A stretch of 23,231 nt of DNA from JBBQTU01 sp038213005. Lineage in GTDB: Bacteria > Planctomycetota > Phycisphaerae > Tepidisphaerales > Tepidisphaeraceae. This document shows positions 14,890 to 22,748 of the stretch, piece by piece. Below the pieces are notes generated by a model. It was not told where the DNA came from. It saw only the letters and a program-made list of their open reading frames with translations, and searched no databases. Where the stretch lies: NCBI GenBank assembly GCA_038213005.1, contig JBBQTU010000037.1, forward strand, positions 1 through 23,231, written 5' to 3'. Numbering within the stretch: the stretch's first letter is position 1; each line of letters opens with the position of its first letter. The position numbers and the translations under genes are program-made.

Positions 14890-15630
14890 ATGAGCGCAAT
14901 CGTCTTATCCCGCGAATTTCCGACTGATCCGCTGCGGCAGGATGTGCAGCAGCGCATCACGGCCGCATTGGCGGCAGTTGGCCGTGCGGTCCTGTCAGCG
15001 CCCCACCTCTACCACGTCGGTGAGGACGATCCGCTCTGGGACCGCCTTCGCCTGCTGGGCCGGCCGCTGGTGATCCTCTCCTGGATGCAGCCGCGCGCGA
15101 TAGAGTGGCTCCTGGCACGGCATGGGATCGCCCTCGATGGCGTTACTTGCATCAGCATGTCGGGCGCCGCGCCGGTGGACGAACTGGCCCGGCGTGTTGC
15201 GACATTCGCCCCCGATGCTGCGACACAGGAAACAGTCCCCGACCCATCACAGCCGCGCTGGTACCCGGTGGTCGACCAGAGCCGCTGCACGGACTGCGGC
15301 CACTGCTCGGAATTCTGCCTGTTCGGCGTCTACGAGATCCGCGACGGCAAGGTGCATATCGTGCAACCCGACCGCTGCAAGCCCGGCTGCCCCGCCTGCT
15401 CGCGGATCTGTCCGCAGAGCGCGATCATGTTCCCGCTCTACGTGCGCGACCTGGCCATCGCAGGCGCACCGGGACACTTCGTGGTTGTGGATGCCGCCGC
15501 ACGCACCCTGTACGAGAAGCGCACGGGCAAGGCGCTGGAGCCCGGGCCGACCTCCGCCAAGCCGCAGTTCACTGACCTGGACGATCTGGTGGCCGATCTC
15601 GAGTCGTTCGGGAAAGGCAGGCGGGCGTGA
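14890..15630 (+). CDS. Two-cluster [4Fe-4S] ferredoxin-domain protein, first gene of operon
   Basis: 246 residues. The centre holds two Cys clusters: CTDCGHCSEFC (Cys133, 136, 139, 143) and CKPGCPACSRICP (Cys163, 167, 170, 174). The second has an extra residue between its first two Cys compared with the classic CxxCxxCxxxCP. The N-terminal 120 residues (LVILSWMQPRAIEWLLARHG) form an alpha/beta domain I do not recognise, and the C-terminus has no motif. It would carry electrons, most simply to the radical SAM enzyme encoded next. The ATG at 14890 has GGAAG five bases upstream; a GTG at 14884 is an alternative. Its TGA overlaps the GTG of the next gene (GTGA), so the two are translationally coupled. 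Confidence 0.8.
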   Translation: MSAIVLSREFPTDPLRQDVQQRITAALAAVGRAVLSAPHLYHVGEDDPLWDRLRLLGRPLVILSWMQPRAIEWLLARHGIALDGVTCISMSGAAPVDELARRVATFAPDAATQETVPDPSQPRWYPVVDQSRCTDCGHCSEFCLFGVYEIRDGKVHIVQPDRCKPGCPACSRICPQSAIMFPLYVRDLAIAGAPGHFVVVDAAARTLYEKRTGKALEPGPTSAKPQFTDLDDLVADLESFGKGRRA

Positions 15631-17120
15631 ACAAGGGCAGCCTGATTGTGCTGTCGGCCGACCGCACGCTGATGGCAGGCTACAACCTGCTGTTTGACGG
15701 AATGCTCGCCGCCAGCCAGACGACCACCGCCCCCATAGCGTTGATGGGTCCACTGCTGCTGCCGCGCAACCGCGGCAACGCGCCGCTGGGGTTGCGCCGG
15801 GTCGAGGCGGCACTGGTCGCCAGCGGATTCTCGCGACAGGATGTTTGCGTCTGCACGCAGGAGGCCTTGGCGCGTGCCATCGGGCACAAGACCCGCATCA
15901 TTGGCCTGTCGGCCGGCGAGCCCGGCGGCACCGGGATGAATAGCTCCACCATGTCGGCCGTCGCCGGCGGAAGGATCTGGCCACAGGCAGCGTTTGAGAC
16001 ACTCGCTCAGCGAGTGCGCGATCTTCGTAGACAAGCGCATCCCGCAGTGAAGGTGGTCCTCGGCGGCGCCGGCACGTGGCAACTGGCGCAGGATGAATCG
16101 CTGCAACGACGACTTGGTATCGACTACGTGGTGGGTGGTTATGTGGAGGATGAGGTCGCAAGCCTCTTCAGACAATGGATCGATGGCCAGGACGGCCCCC
16201 GAGCGCAGAAAACGGCCTGCCCCATTGCCCAGCGCATCCCGCCAATCCTCGGGCCTACGACGATGGGCGCAGTGGAACTCAGCCGCGGCTGCGGGCTGGG
16301 GTGCTCGTTCTGCACGATCGCCCAGACGACGATGAGCCACCTGTCGGCCGACGCGGTCGAACGCGACGTGCGCACGAATATCGCCGGCGGACAGGACAAC
16401 ATCTCACTGCTGAGTGAGGACCTGTTCCGCTACGGCGGCCCGCTCAAACAGGCCAACCCGGCCGCCCTGATCGCCCTGCTCAAACGCCTGCGACAGATTC
16501 CCAGCCTCAAACTCCTTCAGGTGGACCATGCGAACCTGTTCAGTGTCTCGCAGTTCAGCAACGACGAACTGCGCCAGGTGCGGGCACTGCTTGGAACAGG
16601 CCTGCAAAAATACGTCTGGCTGAACATCGGCGTCGAGACCCCGTCAGGTGAACTTCTGCGACAACTCGGCGGGGGAGCCAAGATGGGCGACTGCCCACCG
16701 GATCAATGGGGCGAGTTCTGTCACGCGCAGCTCTCGCGGCTGTGCCAGGCAGGCTTCTTTCCGTTCGTCAGCCTCCTGCTGTGCTGCCCGGGGCAGACAC
16801 CGCAGCACATCACCGCAACGCGGCAGTGGGTGCAGCGGTTTGGCGGCATGCCGATCACGTTCTTCCCAATGTTGCTGGCGCCGATCAGCGGCGGCGCAAC
16901 GTTGCCCGGACGTGCTGACCTGGCAGCGCAAGACTGGCAACTGATCCGCGAATGCTACGCCTTCAACTTCCGCTGGCTGCCGCGGATGATCTGGGACAAC
17001 CAGCGCTTCGGCGGCGAGCGCCTCTGGAAGCGAGTGCTCCTTCAGGCCATGGGCCAGGGACAGATGGCGTTGTGGCAGGCGCTGTTTGCGTGGCGGAAAT
17101 GGCGGGCCGCATCATGCTGA
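15627..17120 (+). CDS. Radical SAM enzyme with B12-binding-like N-terminal domain
   Basis: 497 residues. The radical SAM cluster motif is SRGCGLGCSFC (Cys222, Cys226, Cys229). The N-terminal half is a Rossmann-like domain in the place of a cobalamin-binding domain (IIGLSAGEPGG, VKVVLGGAGTWQ, DYVVGGYVEDEVASL), but the classical DxHxxG is not present, so cobalamin binding base-off/His-on is not expected. The family to which it belongs includes methylases, oxidative cyclases and hopanoid-modifying enzymes; the reaction here is unknown. The GTG start overlaps the stop of the ferredoxin gene, and the gene ends inside the start of the cyclase gene. The context points to modification of an isoprenoid. 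Confidence 0.85.
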   Translation: MNKGSLIVLSADRTLMAGYNLLFDGMLAASQTTTAPIALMGPLLLPRNRGNAPLGLRRVEAALVASGFSRQDVCVCTQEALARAIGHKTRIIGLSAGEPGGTGMNSSTMSAVAGGRIWPQAAFETLAQRVRDLRRQAHPAVKVVLGGAGTWQLAQDESLQRRLGIDYVVGGYVEDEVASLFRQWIDGQDGPRAQKTACPIAQRIPPILGPTTMGAVELSRGCGLGCSFCTIAQTTMSHLSADAVERDVRTNIAGGQDNISLLSEDLFRYGGPLKQANPAALIALLKRLRQIPSLKLLQVDHANLFSVSQFSNDELRQVRALLGTGLQKYVWLNIGVETPSGELLRQLGGGAKMGDCPPDQWGEFCHAQLSRLCQAGFFPFVSLLLCCPGQTPQHITATRQWVQRFGGMPITFFPMLLAPISGGATLPGRADLAAQDWQLIRECYAFNFRWLPRMIWDNQRFGGERLWKRVLLQAMGQGQMALWQALFAWRKWRAASC

Positions 17121-18853
17121 CCTCGCCCGCCGCCGAACCCGTGCCGCAACCCGTCATCCAGGAGGCGGTCAACAAGCTGGCCGACCGACTGCTGTCGATG
17201 CGCGACCCATCGGGCGCGTGGCGCGGGCACTTAAGCTCGTCCGCACTGGCGACAGCGACGGCGATCAGCGCGATGGCCACCAATGGGGACGCCGTCGACA
17301 AGGACCGGCTCTTGCGCGGCACCCAGTGGCTGATCGCCGACCAGCACACCGATGGCGGCTGGGGAGACTCGCCGGACAGCCCATCGAATCTGTCGACGAC
17401 GCTACTATGTCTGGCCGCCCTGCGCCTCGGCGGTCACGAATCGTCCACCGTGGATCGCACGCGCGCGTATGTCTCGCAACATGCAGGCCAGACGCCAGCC
17501 CAGTGGGTGGCGGCGCTTCAGCGTCACTACGGAGTCGATCGGACCTTCGCGGTGCCTATCCTGGCCAACCTGGCGTTGGCCGGCCTGGTGCCGTGGGATC
17601 TGATACCGCCATTGCCGTTCTCGCTGGCGGCGTTTCCGCGAGCGCTGTACCGCATGTTGCGGCTTGAGGTCGTCAGCTACGCACTGCCGGCTCTGATCGC
17701 CATCGGAACCCGGCTCGCCCACGAGCAGGCAAGGCGAGGCATCCTGTCACAGTGGGCTCGGCCCAAGGCATTGGCCAAGCTGCCGGCGCTGCAGCCTTCG
17801 CATGGTGGCTTTCTTGATGCCGTGCCGCTGACAAGTTTTGTGGCGATGTCACTGGCCGGCTTGCCGGATGCCCCGGCCGGCGTCACCGGCAAGTGCCTGG
17901 CGTTTCTTCGCTCGCGGCAGCGCGATGATGGCAGTTGGCCGATCGACACCGATCTGGCGGTGTGGCTGACCACCGCGAGCGTGGCCGCGCTGTCGGAGGC
18001 GGGACTGCGGCATCGCCTGGATGGCTCGCCGGTGGGCGCGTGGATCGCCGCCGCCCAGCATCAGCAGATCCACCCCTATACCGGTGCCACTCCCGGCGGC
18101 TGGGCGTGGACGGACTTTCCCGGCGGCGTGCCGGACGCCGACGACACCAGCGGTGCGATCCTGGCCCTGGCGGCGTTGGAATGCCCCGCTCCCATCGAAG
18201 CCGGCGTGCACTGGCTGCTGTCGCTGCAGAATCGCGACGGCGGCTTCCCGACCTTCTGCAGCGGCTGGGGTAAGTTGCCATTTGACCACAGCGCGCCGGA
18301 GATCACCGCCCACGCCATCCGCGCGATGCACGTCTCCATACGGGTTGCCTGCACAGCTCCGGTGTATCGTGCGATCCCCCGCGCACTCCGATACCTCGCG
18401 GACACACAGGCCGCCGACGGCTCGTGGCGTCCCCTCTGGTTCGGGAATCAGCACACGCCCGATCACGCAAGCCGTGTGTTTGGAACCGCCAGGGTCTTGC
18501 GCGCGCTGGCGGCCGTTCCGCAGCGGACGCCGACGGGCGGCCGAGCAGTCCAGTACCTTCTGGACCAGCAGAACACCGACGGCGGCTGGGGCGGATGCCG
18601 GGGCGTTGAGTCGAGTATCGAAGAGACCGCCCTGGCCGTGTCGGCGCTGACCGACTGGCGGGCGCGGCCCCAGACGTGCGCCGCCACGCACGCCGGCGTT
18701 CGCTACCTGCTCCGCGGAATCGCGGCCGGAGCGATTGACCGCCCGGCACCCATCGGCCTTTACTTTTCCAGCCTGTGGTATTCGGAGAAGCTGTATCCGA
18801 TTATCTGGACGCTGGAGGCACTGGGCCGCACAATAAAGACCACTGAGAAATGA
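17114..18853 (+). CDS. Short squalene-hopene-cyclase-like class II terpene cyclase
   Basis: 579 residues, shorter than most squalene-hopene cyclases (about 630-720). The catalytic acid motif DxDD is present as PDADDTSG (Asp341-Asp344), which protonates the substrate in class II cyclases. Five QW-type repeats are visible: QHTDGGW (77-83), QRDDGSW (269-275), QNRDGGF (372-378), QAADGSW (432-438) and QNTDGGW (486-492). The C-terminal GLYFSSLWYSEKLYPIIWTLEALGR is also that of the family. A hydrophobic stretch in 150-200 could be the membrane-binding channel region. It should cyclise squalene or a polyprenyl chain; with a polyprenyl synthetase but no squalene synthase nearby, a non-squalene substrate is plausible. 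The start is ATG 17114; ATG 17099 is an alternative. It overlaps both neighbours. Confidence 0.88.
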   Translation: MLTSPAAEPVPQPVIQEAVNKLADRLLSMRDPSGAWRGHLSSSALATATAISAMATNGDAVDKDRLLRGTQWLIADQHTDGGWGDSPDSPSNLSTTLLCLAALRLGGHESSTVDRTRAYVSQHAGQTPAQWVAALQRHYGVDRTFAVPILANLALAGLVPWDLIPPLPFSLAAFPRALYRMLRLEVVSYALPALIAIGTRLAHEQARRGILSQWARPKALAKLPALQPSHGGFLDAVPLTSFVAMSLAGLPDAPAGVTGKCLAFLRSRQRDDGSWPIDTDLAVWLTTASVAALSEAGLRHRLDGSPVGAWIAAAQHQQIHPYTGATPGGWAWTDFPGGVPDADDTSGAILALAALECPAPIEAGVHWLLSLQNRDGGFPTFCSGWGKLPFDHSAPEITAHAIRAMHVSIRVACTAPVYRAIPRALRYLADTQAADGSWRPLWFGNQHTPDHASRVFGTARVLRALAAVPQRTPTGGRAVQYLLDQQNTDGGWGGCRGVESSIEETALAVSALTDWRARPQTCAATHAGVRYLLRGIAAGAIDRPAPIGLYFSSLWYSEKLYPIIWTLEALGRTIKTTEK

Positions 18854-20580
18854 TGTCGCAGATCGAACTGGATATTCTCGATTCGGCCGGCGGCATTCGG
18901 CAGGTGCCGCCAGAGGCGCAGACGCGGCAGTTATTGCGCAGGCAAGCCCCGGCCCTGGCCGCCAGGCTGGATCCCATCGTCCCGCCTGCACTGGGCGACC
19001 TGCTCGCCCTTGCCCGGCCGTGGCTGGATTCGCTTGGAATGCCCGCGGCTTACGCCGGGTTCGCCATGGTCGCGATCAGCAACGCGTTCTGGCAGGATGC
19101 GTTTTCGCGCGTGCCCCCGGCGCGCCGGCTTCTCCTGCTGCCGCATTGCATGGCCCGTACCGACTCGTGCCGGGGCTCGGTCGATACCTATGGGCTCCAC
19201 TGCGCCGACTGCGGCGCGTGCGACATCACGCGACTGCGGGCCGAAGGCGAAGCGATGGGCTATCAGGTGATCGTCGCCGAAGGGACCGGCCAACTGCTGG
19301 ACCGGCTGACGGCGGGGTCGGCTGATGCCATCCTCGGCGTGGCCTGCATGGATTCGCTGGCGCGATCATTCGCCCGTCTCTCGGAATTTGGTGTCCCGCA
19401 CATGGCAATTCCTCTCTTGCGGGATGGGTGCCGCAACACCGAGACGGACCTGGACTACCTGCGCAGCCTGCTGTCGCGGCAGGAGGATGGGCAAGCGGCT
19501 GCCACGCGGTCGTTTCTTCCATTGCTGCGGCAGACGCGGTTGACGTTTGAGTCGCCCACGTTTGACTCGCTGGTCTCAGACGCCCTGCCATCGTCCAGCG
19601 GCGAGTCGCAGTGGCTCCAGGAGACGGACCGCATCGCGCTGGATTACCTGCGCCACGGCGGCAAGCGACTGCGCCCGTTTACCGTGCTGGCGGCGTGCGC
19701 TGTTGGCCGACGCGGCGAGGATGCCCTGCTGCCATCGGCCGACCTGTCGGCGCTGATCGGCCCGGCCGAGCAGCGTGTGGCGATCGCCATCGAGGCGCTG
19801 CATAAGGCCTCGCTCGTACACGATGACATCGAGGATGATGACGAGTATCGCTACGGCCGGCCGACCCTGCAGCGGACCTATGGCATTCCGGCGGCGGTAA
19901 ACCTCGGCGATCACATGGTCGGCATCGGCTACAACCTGATCGCATCCCAGCGCGATCGCCTTGGCGGCGACGCCGTGGCCGACATGCTCGCGGTGCTATC
20001 GCGGTCGCACATGGAACTGGCACGCGGGCAAGGCGCCGAACTGTTCTGGCAGACCCGGCCGGATGAGCCGTTCACGCCGGCGCATGCGCTGCGACTTTAC
20101 ACGCTGAAGACCTCCCCCGCTTTCGAGGCGGCGTTGTACTGCGGGCTTCGGCTGGCCAGTGCTCCATTTGATGCCGAGCGGCTGCGAGGCTTCTGCACGT
20201 GCCTGGGCGCGGCGTTCCAGGTCGCCAATGACCTGGGCGACTGGAAGGCCGATGAGTCCAACAAACGACTGCGCGGGCGCGATGCGCTGGCCGCCCGGCC
20301 CACGCTCCTGCGGGCGGTTGCCGCGCAATCCGCAGGACATCAGGCGATGCAGGACTTGGACCAGGCCAGGACCACAATGCCCCCCGAACAGTGGGTTGAT
20401 CGCTGCCAGCAGTTCTATGCCGAGCATCACGTCTTTGAGCGCGCGGGCGATCTGCAACGCCGCATGCGCGACTCAGCGCTGGCGTCGGCCGGCCAGGTGG
20501 GCACGGCAGCGATGACCTATCTACTTCGCAGCGTCGTGCGTCTGAGTGTTCCCGAGGTTCTGGCGTCGAGCCGGACATGA
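18850..20580 (+). CDS. DUF116-polyprenyl synthetase fusion
   Basis: 576 residues in two parts. Residues about 60-200 match DUF116: LLLLPHCMARTDSCRG and YGLHCADCGACDITRL give Cys100, 107, 118, 121 and 124, then AILGVACMDSL and a further Cys194; such a set could bind an iron-sulfur cluster. Residues about 225-576 are a polyprenyl diphosphate synthase: GGKRLRP (270-276) for diphosphate binding, first Asp-rich motif LVHDDIEDDDEYRYGRPT (Asp325 onward), the conserved Lys420-Thr421, and a second motif QVANDLGDW in which the first Asp of DDxxD is Asn460. The fusion suggests that chain synthesis is tied to redox or radical chemistry. The ATG overlaps the cyclase stop (ATGA). Chain length cannot be told. 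Activity with NDxxD is probable but not certain. Confidence 0.85.
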   Translation: MMSQIELDILDSAGGIRQVPPEAQTRQLLRRQAPALAARLDPIVPPALGDLLALARPWLDSLGMPAAYAGFAMVAISNAFWQDAFSRVPPARRLLLLPHCMARTDSCRGSVDTYGLHCADCGACDITRLRAEGEAMGYQVIVAEGTGQLLDRLTAGSADAILGVACMDSLARSFARLSEFGVPHMAIPLLRDGCRNTETDLDYLRSLLSRQEDGQAAATRSFLPLLRQTRLTFESPTFDSLVSDALPSSSGESQWLQETDRIALDYLRHGGKRLRPFTVLAACAVGRRGEDALLPSADLSALIGPAEQRVAIAIEALHKASLVHDDIEDDDEYRYGRPTLQRTYGIPAAVNLGDHMVGIGYNLIASQRDRLGGDAVADMLAVLSRSHMELARGQGAELFWQTRPDEPFTPAHALRLYTLKTSPAFEAALYCGLRLASAPFDAERLRGFCTCLGAAFQVANDLGDWKADESNKRLRGRDALAARPTLLRAVAAQSAGHQAMQDLDQARTTMPPEQWVDRCQQFYAEHHVFERAGDLQRRMRDSALASAGQVGTAAMTYLLRSVVRLSVPEVLASSRT

Positions 20581-21512
20581 TCGACTTTCTGGATGCCACT
20601 GATGATCTCCTTCGCCAGGGCGCTACACAACTGAGCCCCGCATTCCGTTCGGCGCAGATCGACTTTGTCCTCTCGCAGCAGGCTGACGCCGGCGGGTTTG
20701 CCGGCAGCGCCGGGCCGCCCGATCTCTATTACACCGACTTCGCCGTCCGTTGCCTGGCGATACTCGATGGCCCGCGCGAGCCGCTGCGCCTCGCCGCCGC
20801 CTGGGCCGAGCGGCAGACGCCGTGCGATCTGATTCACTGGTTCTGCGCACTGAACACCAGACGCCTGCTTCGCGGCCGCGGCATCCCGATTCGAGAACCT
20901 GTTCGCCTCCTCCCTGGGGGAGGTCGGGAGGGGGTCGAGCACCAGGAATCGTCGCTTGCCGCACCACGCACCGGCACCCCGAATCCTTTGCCGGGCATGC
21001 CGCATGATCGTGCGTATAGCCTGTTTCTCGGACTGCTCGTTCGCCAACTGCGCCGCGAGCCACTGGGCGATGCCGCGACGGCGAGCCTCGCCAATCTCCG
21101 CCGATCCGATGGCGGGTTTGCCGAGTCGGTTGGCGGGCTGCACGGGCACACCAACGCGACGGCGGCCGCACTGGCGAGCCTGTGGCTGACCGGCGACGCG
21201 GATGCCGAGTCACTGGGCTCGGCGCTGGATTTTCTGGCAGCCCGACAGACGCCGCAGGGCGGGTTCGCCGCTCACGCCGCCATCGAGTCGGCCGACCTGC
21301 TTTCCACCTTCACCGCCCTGCTGTCACTGGCAACACTTGGCCGCACGGATGTCGACCTTGGCGGCGTTGCCCGATTCCTTCGCCAGTGCGCCCGGCCCGG
21401 CGGAGGCTTCGCGGCGACCGCCGATACCAGCGCACCAGTGGATGTTGAGTACACATGGTACGGCGTCGGCCTGGCGTGTCTGTTGCGGCAACTATCGGCG
21501 ATTAGCAGTTGA
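20577..21512 (+). CDS. Prenyltransferase/terpene-cyclase-type alpha-barrel protein
   Basis: 311 residues with repeated helix-turn units carrying GGF motifs (QADAGGFAG, RSDGGFAES, TPQGGFAAH, RPGGGFAAT), as in protein prenyltransferase beta subunits and terpene cyclase barrels. The usual zinc ligands of protein prenyltransferases seem missing: the place of DxC reads DLL (Asp240) and the place of the His reads DVEYTWYG. There is no DxDD. It may therefore be a cyclase-related partner or binding protein instead of a protein prenyltransferase. Residues about 100-143 form a Pro/Gly/Arg-rich insertion that looks like translated repeat DNA. The ATG overlaps the previous stop (ATGA); the 3' end overlaps the dihydrouridine synthase gene by 11 bp in convergent orientation. 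Confidence 0.78.
   Translation: MIDFLDATDDLLRQGATQLSPAFRSAQIDFVLSQQADAGGFAGSAGPPDLYYTDFAVRCLAILDGPREPLRLAAAWAERQTPCDLIHWFCALNTRRLLRGRGIPIREPVRLLPGGGREGVEHQESSLAAPRTGTPNPLPGMPHDRAYSLFLGLLVRQLRREPLGDAATASLANLRRSDGGFAESVGGLHGHTNATAAALASLWLTGDADAESLGSALDFLAARQTPQGGFAAHAAIESADLLSTFTALLSLATLGRTDVDLGGVARFLRQCARPGGGFAATADTSAPVDVEYTWYGVGLACLLRQLSAISS
20874..21005. repeat. Repeat-like insertion inside the barrel-protein gene
   Basis: This in-frame stretch breaks the helical barrel pattern. It contains the G/C-asymmetric series CCTCCCTGGGGGAGG and GTCGGGAGGGGGTCGAG, a type of word I associate with dispersed spacer repeats. Boundaries are estimated from where the protein pattern is lost and regained, about 130 bp (44 codons). 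Confidence 0.5.
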
Positions 21513-22536
21513 CCAGGTCGATCGACGAGTTGGCAGGCCAGACGCCGGGGCGATCTTCGGCGTACCACCGATCCAACGCGCCGCGCCAGTCTCGCAGGCT
21601 GCGGGTTTCGATGAACTCACTCTTGACGCTCTCGGCGCACGGGTGAAACCGCGCGTAGCGGATGCCCATCTTGCGCATTCTCCGGCCAGCCAATTGTTCG
21701 CCGTGGATCTCCATCGCCAGCAGGAAATGCTCCAGCAGGGCCTCGCGCTGCTCGTGGACGGTCGGGGGCTTGAGATCTTCCGGCTTCGTGCCACAGAGCA
21801 GGTCGGCCGCCTGCTGGAATATCCAGGGGTTGCCGATAGCGCCCCGGGCAATGCTGACGCCGTCGACGCCCGTTTCACTGAGCATCCGCACGACATCGTG
21901 CGCCGTCAGGATGTCGCCTGAGCCAATGATGGTCCATGTGGGGTATCGCAGTTTCAGGTCGCGGAGGAACTCCCAGCGGCTGAAGCCCTGGTATTTCTGA
22001 TCGACGGTCCGGCCGTGAACGCACGCGCCGGCATAGCCCGCATGGTAAGCCGCCTGGATGATGGCTTCGAAGGCGTCCAGGGCCTCGGCCGAGTCATCGT
22101 AGCCGCGCCGGAGTTTGACGGTCGTCGGCACGCCGGGCGGGAGGGAGTCGCGAACCATCTTAAGAATCTCGATGGCCTTTTCGGGCTCGCCCATGAGATG
22201 GCCGCCGCGGGCCTTGGTGCGGATCTTCTTCACCGGACAGGCGAAGTTCAGATCGATGACATCGTGCCCGGCGTCGGCAAGGATCATGGCGGCGCGGGTC
22301 ATCTCGGCGGGGTCTGAGCCAATCAACTGCCCGGCGACAGGGTGATCCTCATCGCACATGTCGATGGACCGGCGGAGTCCCTCGCCGCCATTGAGCATGA
22401 TGATGTCCAGCAGCGCCTCAGTAACGGCGTACGGACAGCCGCGGCGGCGTGCGACCAAACGCATGGCGCGGTCGCTGTAGCCGGCAAGGCCCGCCTGGCT
22501 GAGAGGGTGTCGGGTTGTGATGCTTCCAATGGTCAT
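21502..22536 (-). CDS. dus: tRNA-dihydrouridine synthase family protein
   Basis: 344 residues. Dus enzymes use FMN and NADPH to reduce uridines in tRNA D-loops. The sequence shows the FMN-barrel start (LSQAGLAGYSDRAMRLV), the catalytic Cys100 in DLNFACPVKKI, Lys141 in TVKLRRG, HGRT (174-177) and the phosphate-binding segment GSGDILTAHD and ARGAIGNPWIF. The C-terminal helical domain that binds tRNA is present. The first motif is QAGLAG instead of APMAG, a modest change. Which uridine is modified (DusA/B/C type) cannot be told. The ATG overlaps the stop of the truncated VapC gene (ATGA), so translation is probably coupled to the toxin-antitoxin genes. The 3' end overlaps the barrel-protein gene by 11 bp. 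Confidence 0.93.
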   Translation of the reverse strand: MTIGSITTRHPLSQAGLAGYSDRAMRLVARRRGCPYAVTEALLDIIMLNGGEGLRRSIDMCDEDHPVAGQLIGSDPAEMTRAAMILADAGHDVIDLNFACPVKKIRTKARGGHLMGEPEKAIEILKMVRDSLPPGVPTTVKLRRGYDDSAEALDAFEAIIQAAYHAGYAGACVHGRTVDQKYQGFSRWEFLRDLKLRYPTWTIIGSGDILTAHDVVRMLSETGVDGVSIARGAIGNPWIFQQAADLLCGTKPEDLKPPTVHEQREALLEHFLLAMEIHGEQLAGRRMRKMGIRYARFHPCAESVKSEFIETRSLRDWRGALDRWYAEDRPGVWPANSSIDLVNC

Positions 22537-22748
22537 GGCTGCTCGGTGCGGTACCGCACCATGTCACGCGGCGCAGCGGCAAGCTGAAGTTTGCGCAAAG
22601 CCACCTTGATCCACATCTCCGAAGGCGAAGCGACACCCAGAAACAACTCGGTAACGGAATTCTCCAAGGCAGCACGGGTTCTGCCCGGAAGGCGGTCGGG
22701 CTCGTCCACAAAGAGGATAAACCCATGCGTATCGAGAAGCAGGCTCAC
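22533..22748 (-). pseudogene. VapC-like PIN-domain toxin, C-terminally truncated
   Basis: 71 residues starting at GTG 22748. MSLLLDTHGFILFVDEPDRLP, with the first catalytic Asp (Asp6), and ELFLGVASPSEMWIKVALRKLQL match the N-terminal half of PIN-domain VapC toxins, which are RNases of about 125-140 residues. The second half, with the remaining acidic metal ligands, is missing: the frame stops exactly where the dihydrouridine synthase gene begins. Without those residues it should have no nuclease activity. The GTG overlaps the antitoxin stop (GTGA), the normal arrangement of vapBC pairs. It may be a relic, or a short protein that still binds the antitoxin. Confidence 0.75.

Noticed and set aside
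17849..18991. 380-codon minus-strand frame opposite the cyclase
   Set aside because: Shadow of the cyclase, whose repeats and DxDD are clear on the plus strand.
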